From the NCBI GenBank assembly GCA_027490955.1, contig JAIXXB010000023.1, positions 124,001-188,000 on the forward strand: a stretch of 64,000 bases of DNA, in the 5' to 3' direction. Below, piece by piece: positions 44,361 through 53,566 of this stretch. Position numbers and translations under genes: made by a program. The notes beneath the pieces were generated by a model. The model did not search any database. It was not told the DNA's origin and saw nothing but the letters and a program-made list of their open reading frames with translations. Numbering within the stretch: position 1 is the first letter of the stretch; each line of letters begins with the position of its first letter. The stretch is from Rhodobacter sp. Its GTDB lineage: Bacteria; Pseudomonadota; Alphaproteobacteria; Rhodobacterales; Rhodobacteraceae.

Positions 44361-45698
44361 TTACACCCCACGCACCCATAATTTCGCAATTCTGTTTTCG
44401 CGCCGTTGCACCACCTGAAAGCGGAAGCCGTGAAAGATGAACGCCTGTCCCTCGGTTGGAATCATCTGCGCCTCATGGATAACCAGACCTGCTACGGTAT
44501 TGGCCTCGTCATCAGGCAGGTTCCAATCCATCGCGCGGTTGATATCGCGGATGGTCATCGCCCCATCCACGATGTAATCGCCCGTTTCGGTTTGCTTTAG
44601 CCCCGCATCGCGGGCCTTGGCGTCGAACTCGTCGTTAATCTCGCCCACGATTTCTTCGAGAATGTCTTCCAGCGTGATCAGCCCTTGCAGGCTGCCATAT
44701 TCATCAACCACCAGCGCCATATGCGCGTTGCGGGCCAGAAAGGCGCGCATTTGTTCATCCAAACTGGTGGTGTCGGGAATGAAATAAGGTTTCATCGCCA
44801 CTTTCACCACGTCCAGTTCGGCAATGGTTGCTGACATATCCGCCCCTGCGTTTTGGCGGCGCAGGCGGTCTACCTCGCGCAGCAGGTCTTTGGCGTGGAT
44901 GATGCCAAGGATGTTTTCTTCGTCATCTTTGAAAATTGGTAGGCGCGAATGGGCCGAGGCCAGCACCTGCGCGATGATTTCGTCTGCCGCATCATCGGCG
45001 TTGATCATTTCGATCTGGCGGCGGTGGCGCATGATTTCGTCTACGGTGCGGTCCGACAAATCCAGCGCGCCCAAAAGCCTGTCGCGGTCTTCCTTTTCCA
45101 CGGCACCCGTCGAATGGCCAAGGGCGATTGCGCCCATGATTTCTTCGCGCAGGGCGAACATTTTCGTATCTGGATTTGCGCGCAGGCCCAGCGGGCGCAA
45201 AACGGCGCGCAGCATCGTAGACAAAAGCCGCACCACAGGGGCCAAGACGGCGACCATCGGCGCAAGGATGGGGGCCAGACCTAGGGCAATCGCCTCGGGG
45301 CTGGCAGTGGCGATGGTTTTTGGCAAAACTTCGGTCAGAATCAGCAGCCCAAGCGACAGCGCCGCGATCAGCACAAAGGGCCAGATTGCGCCTTGGTTGG
45401 TCAGAAGATGCGGCATCAGCCAGATCATCGCCAGCACAGTGGCCGAGATATGCAGCAGCAATTGCCCCAGCAGCACGGCGCCGATCATCCGTTCGTCATC
45501 GTCTTGCAAGGAAAGCGCCGCCTTGGCCCCGCGCGCGCCCCGATCTGCCTGCGCCTTCAGCTTGCCGCGCGGCACAGTGGTGATGGCGGTTTGTGCCAGC
45601 GATAGAAAACCAGACAGCAGCAAAACCATCGCAAAACCCGCCCAAAGCGGCCAAGGATGGCTGACCAGAAAAAACTGGCCTGAAAATGCGTCACTCAT
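44361..45698 (-). CDS. CNNM/CBS domain protein, HlyC/CorC family
   Basis: A 445-aa membrane protein. The N-terminal DUF21/CNNM domain has three or four helices (LLSGFLSLAQTAITTV, LAMIWLMPHLL, EVLPKTIATASPEAIAL). A CBS pair follows (SRLPIFKDDEENILGIIHAKDLL and MALVVDEYGSLQGLITLEDILEEI, the latter split as VVDEYGSLQGLITLEDILEE). A CorC_HlyC FAD-like fold ends the protein. The family is linked to Mg2+/Co2+ efflux; 'hemolysin' is historical. Last gene of the xerD operon, 9 bp after xerD. Confidence 0.92.
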   Translation of the reverse strand: MSDAFSGQFFLVSHPWPLWAGFAMVLLLSGFLSLAQTAITTVPRGKLKAQADRGARGAKAALSLQDDDERMIGAVLLGQLLLHISATVLAMIWLMPHLLTNQGAIWPFVLIAALSLGLLILTEVLPKTIATASPEAIALGLAPILAPMVAVLAPVVRLLSTMLRAVLRPLGLRANPDTKMFALREEIMGAIALGHSTGAVEKEDRDRLLGALDLSDRTVDEIMRHRRQIEMINADDAADEIIAQVLASAHSRLPIFKDDEENILGIIHAKDLLREVDRLRRQNAGADMSATIAELDVVKVAMKPYFIPDTTSLDEQMRAFLARNAHMALVVDEYGSLQGLITLEDILEEIVGEINDEFDAKARDAGLKQTETGDYIVDGAMTIRDINRAMDWNLPDDEANTVAGLVIHEAQMIPTEGQAFIFHGFRFQVVQRRENRIAKLWVRGV

Positions 45699-45707
45699 GT
45701 TCGGCCT

Positions 45708-46670
45708 TTACTTGGGTTTTGGGTCGGCAAGCGGGTGGTGGTTCAAAACCAAATCTTTGAGGGTTTGGTCAAGCACATGCGTATAAATTTCCGTCGTGGC
45801 AAGGCCCGCATGGCCCAGCAGGGTTTGGATCACGCGCAAATCTGCGCCATGGGACAGCAGATGGGTGGCAAAGGCGTGGCGCAGGGTGTGGGGGGTGACG
45901 CGCGCGGGGTCAACCCCGCCATGGGCGGCGATGGCCTTGATCAGCGTATAGAAATACTGCCGCGTGATATGGCCGCCTGCAGCGGGGCTGGGAAATAGGA
46001 ATTTTGGTGAGGCCTTGGCGCCCAAAGCCCCGCTTTTGCCTCGCGCAGCCTCGGCATCTTTGTCCCATTGCGCCAGCCACGCCTGCCCTGCTGCGCGCGC
46101 GGGGGGCGATAGCGGCACCAAGCGTTCCTTATCACCCTTGCCGCGCACCATGATCATCGCAGGGTCGCCGCGCAGCGCATGGGCGGGCAGGCTGACCAAT
46201 TCCGACACCCGCATCCCCGTGGCATAAAGCAACTCGACAAGGCACAGGTTGCGCACACGGCTGGCCGCGTCGCGGCCATAGGCGGCGCTGGCGCGCAAAA
46301 TGGCGTTTACATCGGCCTCTGATAGGGTTTTGGGCAGGGCCTGCCGTGCGCCTGGCCCCTTGATGCGCAAGGCTGGGTTTGCACCGATCCAGCCCTCTTC
46401 AAAAGCAAAGCGAAACAATTGCTTGATCGCCGATAGGCGACGCGCGCGGGTGGATTGGCCCAAGCCTGCCGCCTCGCATGATAGCAAATAGGCGTGGATA
46501 TCTTCGCGGCTTGCGGTTGAAAAATGGCAGCCCTGCCGCCCCGCCCAAGCGGAGAAATCCAGCAAATCGCGCCCATAGGCAAGGGCGGTGTTGGCCGCCG
46601 CCCCTCTTTCGGCGCGCGCGGCGTCCAAAAAGGCGGAAATCCAGCCCTCATGGCCCTGCTGCGCGCCCAT
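45708..46670 (-). CDS. xerD: Tyrosine recombinase XerD
   Basis: A 320-aa site-specific recombinase that resolves chromosome dimers at dif with XerC. The N-terminal SAM-like DNA-binding domain (WISAFLDAARAERGAAANT) is followed by the catalytic residues: Arg in ATGMRVSELVSL, His-x-x-Arg in PHTLRHAFATHLL, His in LLGHAGLATTEIYTHV and the Tyr nucleophile there. XerD rather than XerC is inferred from the aroK-linked context. The operon partners are a 541-aa protein of unknown function (3 bp upstream) and the CorC-like gene. Confidence 0.92.
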   Translation of the reverse strand: MGAQQGHEGWISAFLDAARAERGAAANTALAYGRDLLDFSAWAGRQGCHFSTASREDIHAYLLSCEAAGLGQSTRARRLSAIKQLFRFAFEEGWIGANPALRIKGPGARQALPKTLSEADVNAILRASAAYGRDAASRVRNLCLVELLYATGMRVSELVSLPAHALRGDPAMIMVRGKGDKERLVPLSPPARAAGQAWLAQWDKDAEAARGKSGALGAKASPKFLFPSPAAGGHITRQYFYTLIKAIAAHGGVDPARVTPHTLRHAFATHLLSHGADLRVIQTLLGHAGLATTEIYTHVLDQTLKDLVLNHHPLADPKPK

Positions 46671-46673
46671 AGA

Positions 46674-48299
46674 TCAGCCCCGCCGTTCCAAGATCATCAA
46701 TTCCAGCGCCGTGCGCCGCGCCGCCGATTCCAGCCCCAGCGCGCGCAGCAGCGCCAGCCCTTCGGTTACGGCGCGATCCTCGCCAAACAGCCCCGTTTGA
46801 ATGCGCGCAATCGCCGCCAAAATGCCCATGCCCACATTGCCCGATTGGGCCAATTGCGCCAAATCATCGGGCAGCGGGGGCGCGGCAAAGCCTGCGGCAA
46901 CAGCGCGGCCCAAATCCCCCGTTGCGGTTTGCCCTGCCAAATCACCGCGCGCGAGCCCTGCCAAAAAGCCGCGCGGCGTGCCTGCGGCAGGATCACCTGC
47001 CAGCCGCTCATAAGCGGGCGACAACAGGCCCAATTCATAGGCCAAATCCCCCGCCTCGCCTTGTAAGCTTAGGCTTGCCAAAGCCTCGCCATAAAGCGTG
47101 GCAAAGGCCACTTCCAGTTCGGCCGATTTCATCGCGCCATAGGCGGCGGGCAGGGCCGCCGCGACCGCCCCTGCATCACCTGCCGTAATTGCCGCATCAA
47201 AGGTCTGGAACGCTGCGATCCGATCCCATATCCCGCCCGATGCCGATGGTTTTTGCGAGGTGAAAATCCCCAGCAATTGGTTGGGCGATAGAACCGCCGC
47301 GCGCGCAAGCCGTTCGGCGGCTTCGGCCTGTGCTTTCCATCCTGCACGTATGGATAATTCGGCATGGGCAAAGGCGATGGGCAGCGTGCCTGTGGGCAAG
47401 GTTTCGCCCAGCGCATCATAAATCCGCCAGATCAGCGGGGTGATCGGTTTGGGCGGCGCGGGCAAGCTGGGGTCGGCAAAGGCCTCGGGGTCTAGAAAGC
47501 GTTCCAGCAATTCGGCCTCGACGGGCGCAATATCGCCCAGCGCGGTTTCGGTTGACAAAATCAGCTTGGCCCCCGCCCAATCGCCTGCGCGGGCGGCGCA
47601 AAAGACGCGGGTTTGCGGGGCAATATCCAGCCCGCGCGTGGCGCGCATTTCGCTGCATGCACGGTCTTCTTGGCCCATCAAAAGGCTGACATCAAAGGCG
47701 CGGCGGAACAAATCAGCATTCGTGGCAGGGCCTGCCGCCTCGATCAGCGCAAAGGCCTGATCCAGCGCACCGATCGAGAGCAGTTTATCCACCCGCGCCA
47801 GCAGCACAGAGCCGCGCTCGGCAGGGTTGTCCATCGCGGGGGCATCTGCCTCGGCCAAGAGGACTGTGATGGCCAAATCATGCAAAGCGGGAATGCCTTC
47901 GGTTTGCAAACCCGCGATGGCGGCGCTGACCTCGCCTGCTGTGGCCGCACCCCATAGGGCGGCAGGATAGCCCGTTTTTGCACTGGGCAACAGGCCGACA
48001 CTGTCCACCGATGGCCCGCCCAAAACCGTGGTCGTAATCGCCTCTGGCGCGGCAACACCGCCTGTCACGGGGGCCTCGCCCAAGGGCGGCGTCGCAGTGG
48101 GCGACGAGGCGTTGGGCGACAATGGCAGCGGCGCAGGTTTGACTGTTGCAGACAGCCAATCAATGGCAGACAGCGGGGCAGAGGCCGAGACGGGCGTTTC
48201 TTGCCCTATGTCTTGGGCCAGCACAGCCGACGCGCCTGCGCCCCAAAAGACAAGGGCCAGAGCGATCGGCTGCAAAGTGCAGGCGCACTTAGCCACCAT
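46674..48299 (-). CDS. Exported protein of unknown function, 541 aa, upstream of xerD
   Basis: The N-terminus has a signal peptide (IALALVFWGAGASAVLAQ). A Pro/Ala/Ser-rich linker covers about residues 30-95. The rest is Ala/Leu-rich helical sequence with repeated helix pairs (ALDQAFALIEAAGPA, GDWAGAKLILSTE, AFAHAELSIRAGWKAQAE) suggestive of a TPR/SEL-like solenoid. I recognise no catalytic motif. It overlaps a 41-aa membrane peptide gene upstream and lies 3 bp before xerD. Periplasmic location is inferred. Length, codon phase and context leave little doubt it is real. Confidence 0.75.
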   Translation of the reverse strand: MVAKCACTLQPIALALVFWGAGASAVLAQDIGQETPVSASAPLSAIDWLSATVKPAPLPLSPNASSPTATPPLGEAPVTGGVAAPEAITTTVLGGPSVDSVGLLPSAKTGYPAALWGAATAGEVSAAIAGLQTEGIPALHDLAITVLLAEADAPAMDNPAERGSVLLARVDKLLSIGALDQAFALIEAAGPATNADLFRRAFDVSLLMGQEDRACSEMRATRGLDIAPQTRVFCAARAGDWAGAKLILSTETALGDIAPVEAELLERFLDPEAFADPSLPAPPKPITPLIWRIYDALGETLPTGTLPIAFAHAELSIRAGWKAQAEAAERLARAAVLSPNQLLGIFTSQKPSASGGIWDRIAAFQTFDAAITAGDAGAVAAALPAAYGAMKSAELEVAFATLYGEALASLSLQGEAGDLAYELGLLSPAYERLAGDPAAGTPRGFLAGLARGDLAGQTATGDLGRAVAAGFAAPPLPDDLAQLAQSGNVGMGILAAIARIQTGLFGEDRAVTEGLALLRALGLESAARRTALELMILERRG

Positions 48300-48414
48300 T
48301 CAAAACCACGCTCTGGCTGATGGGTTGCGGGGCAGGGGCCATATCAACGCTATAGCCGTAAATCACCAACCCCAGACCTGCCAAAACCGCAACAGTTGCC
48401 AGCGTCTTGATCAT
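48289..48414 (-). CDS. Small membrane peptide, 41 aa, head of the xerD operon
   Basis: The peptide MIKTLATVAVLAGLGLVIYG is one membrane helix, followed by a periplasmic tail YSVDMAPAPQPISQSVVLNGG (quoted in part, ending VVLNGG). Its stop overlaps the start of the 541-aa gene by 11 bp. The start could also be an ATG three codons upstream (48423). I recall similar 40-50-aa proteins with a VxLxxx end beside aroK in other Rhodobacteraceae. Function unknown. Confidence 0.6.
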   Translation of the reverse strand: MIKTLATVAVLAGLGLVIYGYSVDMAPAPQPISQSVVLNGG

Positions 48415-48610
48415 TCTGCCCATCTTTTTGCCCCATGCCTTGGCCGCATTATATCCCTGCGCCGCCATATATACACTTTCGTCGCAACATTCACCCCCCG
48501 TTTGTTGGATTTGCTGCGCTTTGCCCATCACTGTGCGATTGCTGTTGGCGCGGGCCTGCGGCTTTGTCATAAAGGCAAGGTTACAGGGGCGCAGTTTGGG
48601 GTGTTCTGGC

Positions 48611-49147
48611 GTGAAACTAAAGAAATCGGTTGTGATGGTGGGCATGATGGGGGCGGGAAAAACCGCCGTTGGCACAGTTTTGGCGCGCAAACTGGCTGTG
48701 CCTTTTGTCGATTCGGATGATGAAATCGTCCATGCCGCAGGCCGCAGCATCGCCGAGATTTTTGAACGCGATGGCGAGCCGTTTTTTCGCGCCCGCGAGG
48801 CCGAGGTGATTGCCCGCCTGTTGCGCGCCAGCCCTTGCATTTTGTCCACAGGCGGCGGGGCGTTTTTGGCCGAAGCCAACCGCGCCTTGATCCATGAATT
48901 GGGCCTTTCGGTCTGGCTGAAAGTGGATTTGGAGATTTTGTGGCAACGGGTGCGGCACAAAAACACACGGCCCTTGCTGCGCACAGCCAACCCGCGCGAG
49001 ACTTTGGCCCAGTTGCTTGAGGCGCGCTTGCCCTCGTATCGCCTTGCCGATATCAGCGTCGAAGGGGCCGCAGACATCACCCCAGACGAGATGGCCGACC
49101 GCGTGATCGCCGCCATTTCCGCGCGCAGCGATGTTTTGGGAGAATAG
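48611..49147 (+). CDS. aroK: Shikimate kinase
   Basis: A 178-aa kinase that phosphorylates shikimate. The P-loop is VGMMGAGKTAVG at residues about 9-20; DSDDEIVHAAGRSIAEIFE, GEPFFRAREAEVI and STGGGAF bind shikimate; RPLL is in the lid. The start is GTG at 48611 directly before LKKSVVMVG; upstream in-frame ATGs give non-homologous sequence and run into the divergent operon. aroB begins 1 bp after the stop. Confidence 0.95.
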   Translation: MKLKKSVVMVGMMGAGKTAVGTVLARKLAVPFVDSDDEIVHAAGRSIAEIFERDGEPFFRAREAEVIARLLRASPCILSTGGGAFLAEANRALIHELGLSVWLKVDLEILWQRVRHKNTRPLLRTANPRETLAQLLEARLPSYRLADISVEGAADITPDEMADRVIAAISARSDVLGE

Positions 49148-49148
49148 G

Positions 49149-50276
49149 ATGACCAGCCAAGACATCACCTTTGATAGCGTGCGCGTCAACCTTGGTGCGC
49201 GCAGTTATGATGTGCGTATCGGCGCGGGGTTGCTTGGCGATGCTGGCGCGCAGATTGCCCCATTGTTGCGCCGCAAACGCGCCGCGGTGGTCTATGATGC
49301 GCGGCTGGAAACCCTGCATTTGCCCAGACTTATGGCGTCGCTTGCGCGCGCGGGCATCCATGCCACTGCCCTGCCGGTGCCCTCGGGCGAAGGCAGCAAA
49401 GCTTGGGATCAAGTGGCGCGCATCAGCGAATGGCTGCTGGCCGAAAAGATCGAGCGTAAAGATATTGTCATCGCACTGGGCGGCGGGGTTATTGGGGATT
49501 TGGTTGGGTTTTGCGCCGCAATCTTGCGCCGCGGTGTTCGTTTTGTGCAAATCCCCACCACGCTGCTGGCGCAGGTCGACAGTTCTGTCGGCGGAAAAAC
49601 GGGCATCAATACGCCCCAAGGCAAAAACCTGATCGGCGCGTTTCATCAGCCCAGCCTTGTGTTGGCCGATATTGACGTTTTGTCCAGCTTGCCTGCCCGC
49701 GATTTCGCCTCGGGCTATGGCGAGGTGGTCAAATACGGCCTGCTTGGGGATGCGCAGTTCTTTGATTGGTTAGAGGCGAACGGCCCCGCCATGGCCGCAG
49801 GTGATGCGCGCGCGCGCGCCTATGCGGTCACGCGATCTGTGCAGATGAAAGCAGGCATTGTCGAACGAGACGAAACAGAAGAAGGCGAGCGCGCGCTTTT
49901 GAACCTTGGGCATACGTTCTGCCACGCACTGGAACAGGCCACGGGCTATGGCGCGCGTTTGCTCCACGGCGAAGGCGTGGCGATTGGCTGCGTTCTGGCG
50001 CTGCAACTGTCACAAAACCTTGGCCTGATCAGCCAAGAGGCCCCCTCGCGCCTGCGCGCGCATCTGCGCGCCATGGGGATGAAGGTTGATTTATCAGATA
50101 TTGCAGGCGAATTGCCCGATGCAGCGGCGCTGTTGGCGCTGATGGGTCAAGACAAAAAGGTGGTCGATGGCCGCCTGCGCTTTATCCTGTGCCGCGCCAT
50201 CGGCGATGCTTTTGTGGCCAGCGATGTGCCGCAAGAGGCGGTTCTGTCGCTTTTGCAGGCAGCGATGCCGCAATAA
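49149..50276 (+). CDS. aroB: 3-dehydroquinate synthase
   Basis: A 375-aa NAD- and zinc-dependent enzyme that cyclises DAHP to dehydroquinate, the second shikimate step. Seen: PSGEGSKAWDQVARISEWLL, ALGGGVIGDLVGFCAA, IPTTLLAQVDSSVGGKTGIN and the metal-ligand region LLNLGHTFCHALE and HGEGVAIG. It forms an operon with aroK. The ATG at 49149 overlaps nothing and follows GGGAGAATAGG. Confidence 0.97.
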   Translation: MTSQDITFDSVRVNLGARSYDVRIGAGLLGDAGAQIAPLLRRKRAAVVYDARLETLHLPRLMASLARAGIHATALPVPSGEGSKAWDQVARISEWLLAEKIERKDIVIALGGGVIGDLVGFCAAILRRGVRFVQIPTTLLAQVDSSVGGKTGINTPQGKNLIGAFHQPSLVLADIDVLSSLPARDFASGYGEVVKYGLLGDAQFFDWLEANGPAMAAGDARARAYAVTRSVQMKAGIVERDETEEGERALLNLGHTFCHALEQATGYGARLLHGEGVAIGCVLALQLSQNLGLISQEAPSRLRAHLRAMGMKVDLSDIAGELPDAAALLALMGQDKKVVDGRLRFILCRAIGDAFVASDVPQEAVLSLLQAAMPQ

Positions 50277-50352
50277 TGGGCAAAGGGGGCAAGAATCGCT
50301 TGCATGCTTGGCCGCATCTGTTTTGATAGCGAAAACCTTGCAGGAACGCTGG

Positions 50353-51135
50353 ATGTTTGATGACAAAACCGCCAAGGCGCAGCGCCCCGTTGCCATTAGG
50401 GTAGAGGGGCTGCGCAAATCCTTCGGCAGCCACGAGGTGCTGAAAGGTGTGTCCTTGACCGCGCGTGAAGGCGATGTTGTCGCCATTATTGGCGGGTCGG
50501 GCAGTGGCAAATCTACCATGCTGCGCTGCATCAATTTTCTAGAAACCCCTTCGGGCGGCCAGATCGAGATCGGCGGCGAAGCGGTGGCGATGAATGCCGC
50601 GGGCGCGCCCACCGATCGGCGGCAACTGGAACGGCTGCGCCAAAGTTTGGGTATGGTGTTTCAAAGCTTTAATCTTTGGACGCATATGACAGTGCTGGAA
50701 AACCTGATCGAAGTGCCTGTGCATGTGCTGAAAACCCCGCGCCCGCAGGCGGTTGAAACTGCCCGCACCCTGCTGGCCCGCGTCGGGCTTGCCGAAAAAG
50801 AAGCGGCCTATCCTGCCTTTTTGTCGGGCGGGCAGCAACAGCGCGCCGCCATTGCCCGCGCGCTGGCCATCGGCCCCAAAGCCATGCTGTTTGACGAGCC
50901 GACCTCGGCCCTTGACCCCGAACTTGTGGGCGAAGTACTGGCCGTGATACGCGCCCTAGCCGATGAAGGGCGCACAATGATTTTGGTCACCCATGAGATG
51001 AAGTTCGCCCGCGAAGTGGCCGACCACGTCATCTATCTGCACAATGGCGTGATCGAAGAAGAGGGGCCACCCTCGGCTGTGTTTGGTGCGCCCCAGTCGG
51101 CGCGGCTGAAGCAGTTTTTATCCAGCGTGGGATAA
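50353..51135 (+). CDS. Polar amino-acid ABC transporter ATP-binding protein
   Basis: A 260-aa ATPase of the HisP/GlnQ family. Walker A is IIGGSGSGKSTMLRCINFLE, the Q-loop MVFQSFNLWTHMTVLENL, signature LSGGQQQRAAIARALA, Walker B MLFDEPTSALDPELVGEV and the H-loop VTHEMKFAREVADHVI. First gene of a four-gene importer (ATPase, binding protein, two permeases). The start at 50353 has AGGAA upstream. Confidence 0.95.
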   Translation: MFDDKTAKAQRPVAIRVEGLRKSFGSHEVLKGVSLTAREGDVVAIIGGSGSGKSTMLRCINFLETPSGGQIEIGGEAVAMNAAGAPTDRRQLERLRQSLGMVFQSFNLWTHMTVLENLIEVPVHVLKTPRPQAVETARTLLARVGLAEKEAAYPAFLSGGQQQRAAIARALAIGPKAMLFDEPTSALDPELVGEVLAVIRALADEGRTMILVTHEMKFAREVADHVIYLHNGVIEEEGPPSAVFGAPQSARLKQFLSSVG

Positions 51136-51161
51136 ACCCGCGCGCTAACAGTGAGGACACT

Positions 51162-51938
51162 ATGAAAACACTATCGACATTTGCAGCAGCGGTGGTTCTG
51201 TCTTTGGTCGCAGGCGCCGCATCTGCGCAGCAAGTCAAAGTTGGCATCGCAGCCGAAGCCTACCCACCCTTTGCCAGCCCCGATGCCTCGGGCAATTGGG
51301 AAGGTTGGGAAATTGATTTCATCAACGCCATTTGCAAATCTGCGGCAATGGACTGTGTAATCACCCCCGTGGCATGGGATGGGATCATCCCTTCGCTGAC
51401 ATCGGGTCAGATTGACGTGATCATGGCATCGATGTCGATCACCGAAGAGCGCATGCAGACCATTGATTTTTCTGACAAATACTACAACACCCCAACGGGC
51501 GTTGCCGTGGCAAAAGGATCAGGCATCACCGCGACGCCCGAAGGTCTGGCTGGTAAAATCATCGGCGTGCAGGGCAGCACCATTCACGAAGTCTATGTGC
51601 AGAAATACTTTGCCGCAGGCGCAGCCGAGGTAAAGGTTTACGCCACGCAGGACGAAGCGAACCAAGACCTTGCTGCAGGCCGTATTGATGCGACCCAAGC
51701 CGACAGCATCACGCTGGACGCGTTCTTGAACTCGGACGCAGGCAAAGCTTGCTGCGAAAGCGCAGGCTATGTGGCCGATGACAAAGAAGTGCTGGGTCTG
51801 GGTGTGGGCGCAGGTCTGCGCAAGGGCGAGGAAGAGCTGAAAGCCAAGATCAACAAAGCCATTGCCGATATCCGCGCCGATGGCACCTATGATGCGATCA
51901 CGGCGAAATACTTCGCCTCCTCGATCTACGGCGATTGA
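51162..51938 (+). CDS. Polar amino-acid ABC transporter substrate-binding protein
   Basis: A 258-aa periplasmic protein of the SBP family 3 (HisJ/LAO type). The signal peptide is residues 1-22 (FAAAVVLSLVAGAASAQ). Ligand-binding hallmarks are YPPFASPDASGNWEGWEIDF, WDGIIPSLTSGQIDVIMASM and GVQGSTIHEVYVQKYF. A Cys pair occurs at KACCES. Basic or polar amino acids are the likely ligand class; the exact ligand is open. RBS GTGAGGAC. Confidence 0.93.
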   Translation: MKTLSTFAAAVVLSLVAGAASAQQVKVGIAAEAYPPFASPDASGNWEGWEIDFINAICKSAAMDCVITPVAWDGIIPSLTSGQIDVIMASMSITEERMQTIDFSDKYYNTPTGVAVAKGSGITATPEGLAGKIIGVQGSTIHEVYVQKYFAAGAAEVKVYATQDEANQDLAAGRIDATQADSITLDAFLNSDAGKACCESAGYVADDKEVLGLGVGAGLRKGEEELKAKINKAIADIRADGTYDAITAKYFASSIYGD

Positions 51939-51940
51939 TA

Positions 51941-52675
51941 ATGGCAGATGGCTCTGCCCTTTCGGCAAGCCTAGATCTGCTGGCCTATTCGCCTCCCGGT
52001 TGGGGGGCGAATTTGCTGCGCGGATTGGGCAATACCGTGCTGATTGCACTGGGTGCTTACGGGGTAGGTATGTTTTTGGGCACTTTGGGGGCCTTTGGGA
52101 AACTTTACGGCGGCCCGCTGACGCGCGATCTGCTGGGGCTTTACACCACGCTTGTGCGCGCCATCCCTGAACTGGTGCTGATTTTGATATTGTATTTTGC
52201 CGTCACTGATTTGGTGAACCAAGCGCTGTTGTCCATGGGATACGAGCGTATCCAGATTTCGGGCGTGGCCGCAGGCATCATGGTGCTGGGCGTGGTGCAG
52301 GGGGCCTATGCTACCGAAGTGCTGCGCGGCGCGATCCAATCTGTGCCCGCAGGGCAGATCGAGGCGGCCCGCGCCATGGGCATGTCGCCGCTTTTGGTTG
52401 CGTGGCGCATCACGCTGCCGCTGATGCTGCCTGCCGCCATTCCCGGCATGGCGAATTTGTGGATGATCGTCACCAAAGACACCGCGCTTTTGGCCGTGGT
52501 AGGCTTTAATGAATTGGTGCAAGAATCGCGCCAAGCTGCGGGCACGACCAAGGCGTTCTTTACCTTTTTCATGGCAGCTGGGGTTTTGTTTTTGGCGATG
52601 TCGCTGGTGTCAAATCAGGTTTTTGCGCGTATCGAGGCATGGGCCAGCAAAGGCACCAAGCGGGGTGGAATATGA
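51941..52675 (+). CDS. Polar amino-acid ABC transporter permease (HisQ-like)
   Basis: A 244-aa permease with about five helices and the EAA loop IEAARAMGMSPLLVAWRITLPLMLP (quoted in part: EAARAMGMSPLLVAWRITLP). The N-terminus GWGANLLRGLGNTVLIALGAY is typical of His/Glu/Gln/Arg/opine permeases. The ATG at 51941 is preferred; a TTG two codons upstream overlaps the binding-protein stop. Overlaps the second permease by ATGA. Confidence 0.92.
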   Translation: MADGSALSASLDLLAYSPPGWGANLLRGLGNTVLIALGAYGVGMFLGTLGAFGKLYGGPLTRDLLGLYTTLVRAIPELVLILILYFAVTDLVNQALLSMGYERIQISGVAAGIMVLGVVQGAYATEVLRGAIQSVPAGQIEAARAMGMSPLLVAWRITLPLMLPAAIPGMANLWMIVTKDTALLAVVGFNELVQESRQAAGTTKAFFTFFMAAGVLFLAMSLVSNQVFARIEAWASKGTKRGGI

Positions 52676-53466
52676 CCCTAGCTGAGCGTATCCGCGCCCA
52701 TATGCCGCTGCGCCGCTGGGTGCTGGCGGGCCTTGGCCTTGGCATCATTGCCTATTGTGTGCTGGCGCTGAATTGGTCTTGGCTGCAAACGCCCAAATAC
52801 CAAGGCATGATCGTGCAAGGTGTTTGGAACACGATTTGGATTTTGGGCGTAACGATGGTGCTGGGCTTTATCCTTGCCATTCCGATCGGCTTTGTGCAGG
52901 CGGCGGGGCCGTGGTATCTGGCCCGCCCAGCGCAGGCCTTTTGCACGGTGATCCGTGGCACGCCTTTGCTGCTGCAATTGTGGCTGCTGTATTACGGCCT
53001 TGGCAGCCTGTTTCCGCTTTATCCGTGGATCCGCGAATCGGATCTGTGGCCGATCCTGCGCCAAGCTTGGCCCTATGCTGTGCTGGCCCTGACGCTGTCG
53101 GTCGCAGGTTATGAGGGCGAGGTGATGCGCGGCGCGTTCAAAGGCGTGCCGCAAGGCCAACTCGAGGCCGCCCGCGCCTTTGGCATGTCGCGCTGGGGCG
53201 TGTTTCGCCGCATCTGGCTGCCCCAAGCGGTCGCGCGCGTGCTGCCCACCATCGGCGGGGAAACAGTGCTGCAAATGAAATCCACGCCGCTGGTGGCCAC
53301 GATCACAGTGATCGATATCTATGCTGTGGCCTCTCGCGTGCGGCAAGACACCTTCATCATTTACGAGCCGCTGCTGCTGCTGGCACTGGTCTATCTGATC
53401 ATTGCAGGCGTTATCGTGGCGCTATTTGCATGGTTTGAAAGCCGCCTGCCCAAGCGTACCGCATAA
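52672..53466 (+). CDS. Polar amino-acid ABC transporter permease (HisM-like)
   Basis: A 264-aa permease with GVWNTIWILGVTMVLGFILA, FCTVIRGTPLLLQLWLLYYG and the EAA loop LEAARAFGMSRWGVFRRIWL. It pairs with the HisQ-like permease to form the channel. It ends the transporter operon and is followed by a 3' element copy facing an opposite copy from the TetR gene. Confidence 0.92.
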   Translation: MTLAERIRAHMPLRRWVLAGLGLGIIAYCVLALNWSWLQTPKYQGMIVQGVWNTIWILGVTMVLGFILAIPIGFVQAAGPWYLARPAQAFCTVIRGTPLLLQLWLLYYGLGSLFPLYPWIRESDLWPILRQAWPYAVLALTLSVAGYEGEVMRGAFKGVPQGQLEAARAFGMSRWGVFRRIWLPQAVARVLPTIGGETVLQMKSTPLVATITVIDIYAVASRVRQDTFIIYEPLLLLALVYLIIAGVIVALFAWFESRLPKRTA

Positions 53467-53492
53467 AGGCTTGCAATGCTCCGTGGCCTGTT

Positions 53493-53554
53493 CAGGGGCT
53501 TTGCCCCTCTTTGCCTGCGGCAAATTCACCCCAGGATATTTGGAAAAAAGAGAA
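53493..53554 (+). repeat. 3' composite element, copy 5 (after the ABC permease)
   Basis: Hairpin AGGGGC-TTT-GCCCCT (53494-53508), second hairpin TTTGCC-TGC-GGCAAA (53510-53524), CCCC, then AGGATATTTGG, AAAAAAGAGAA. The second stem differs in sequence from other copies but keeps the TGC loop. Confidence 0.85.
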
Positions 53555-53566
53555 ACGATAGATGCG

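Noticed and set aside
45708..46670. Tyrosine recombinase as a sign of an integrated element
   Set aside because: It is a full-length XerD in a conserved operon near aroK-aroB; no att-like repeats, and the neighbours are core genes.
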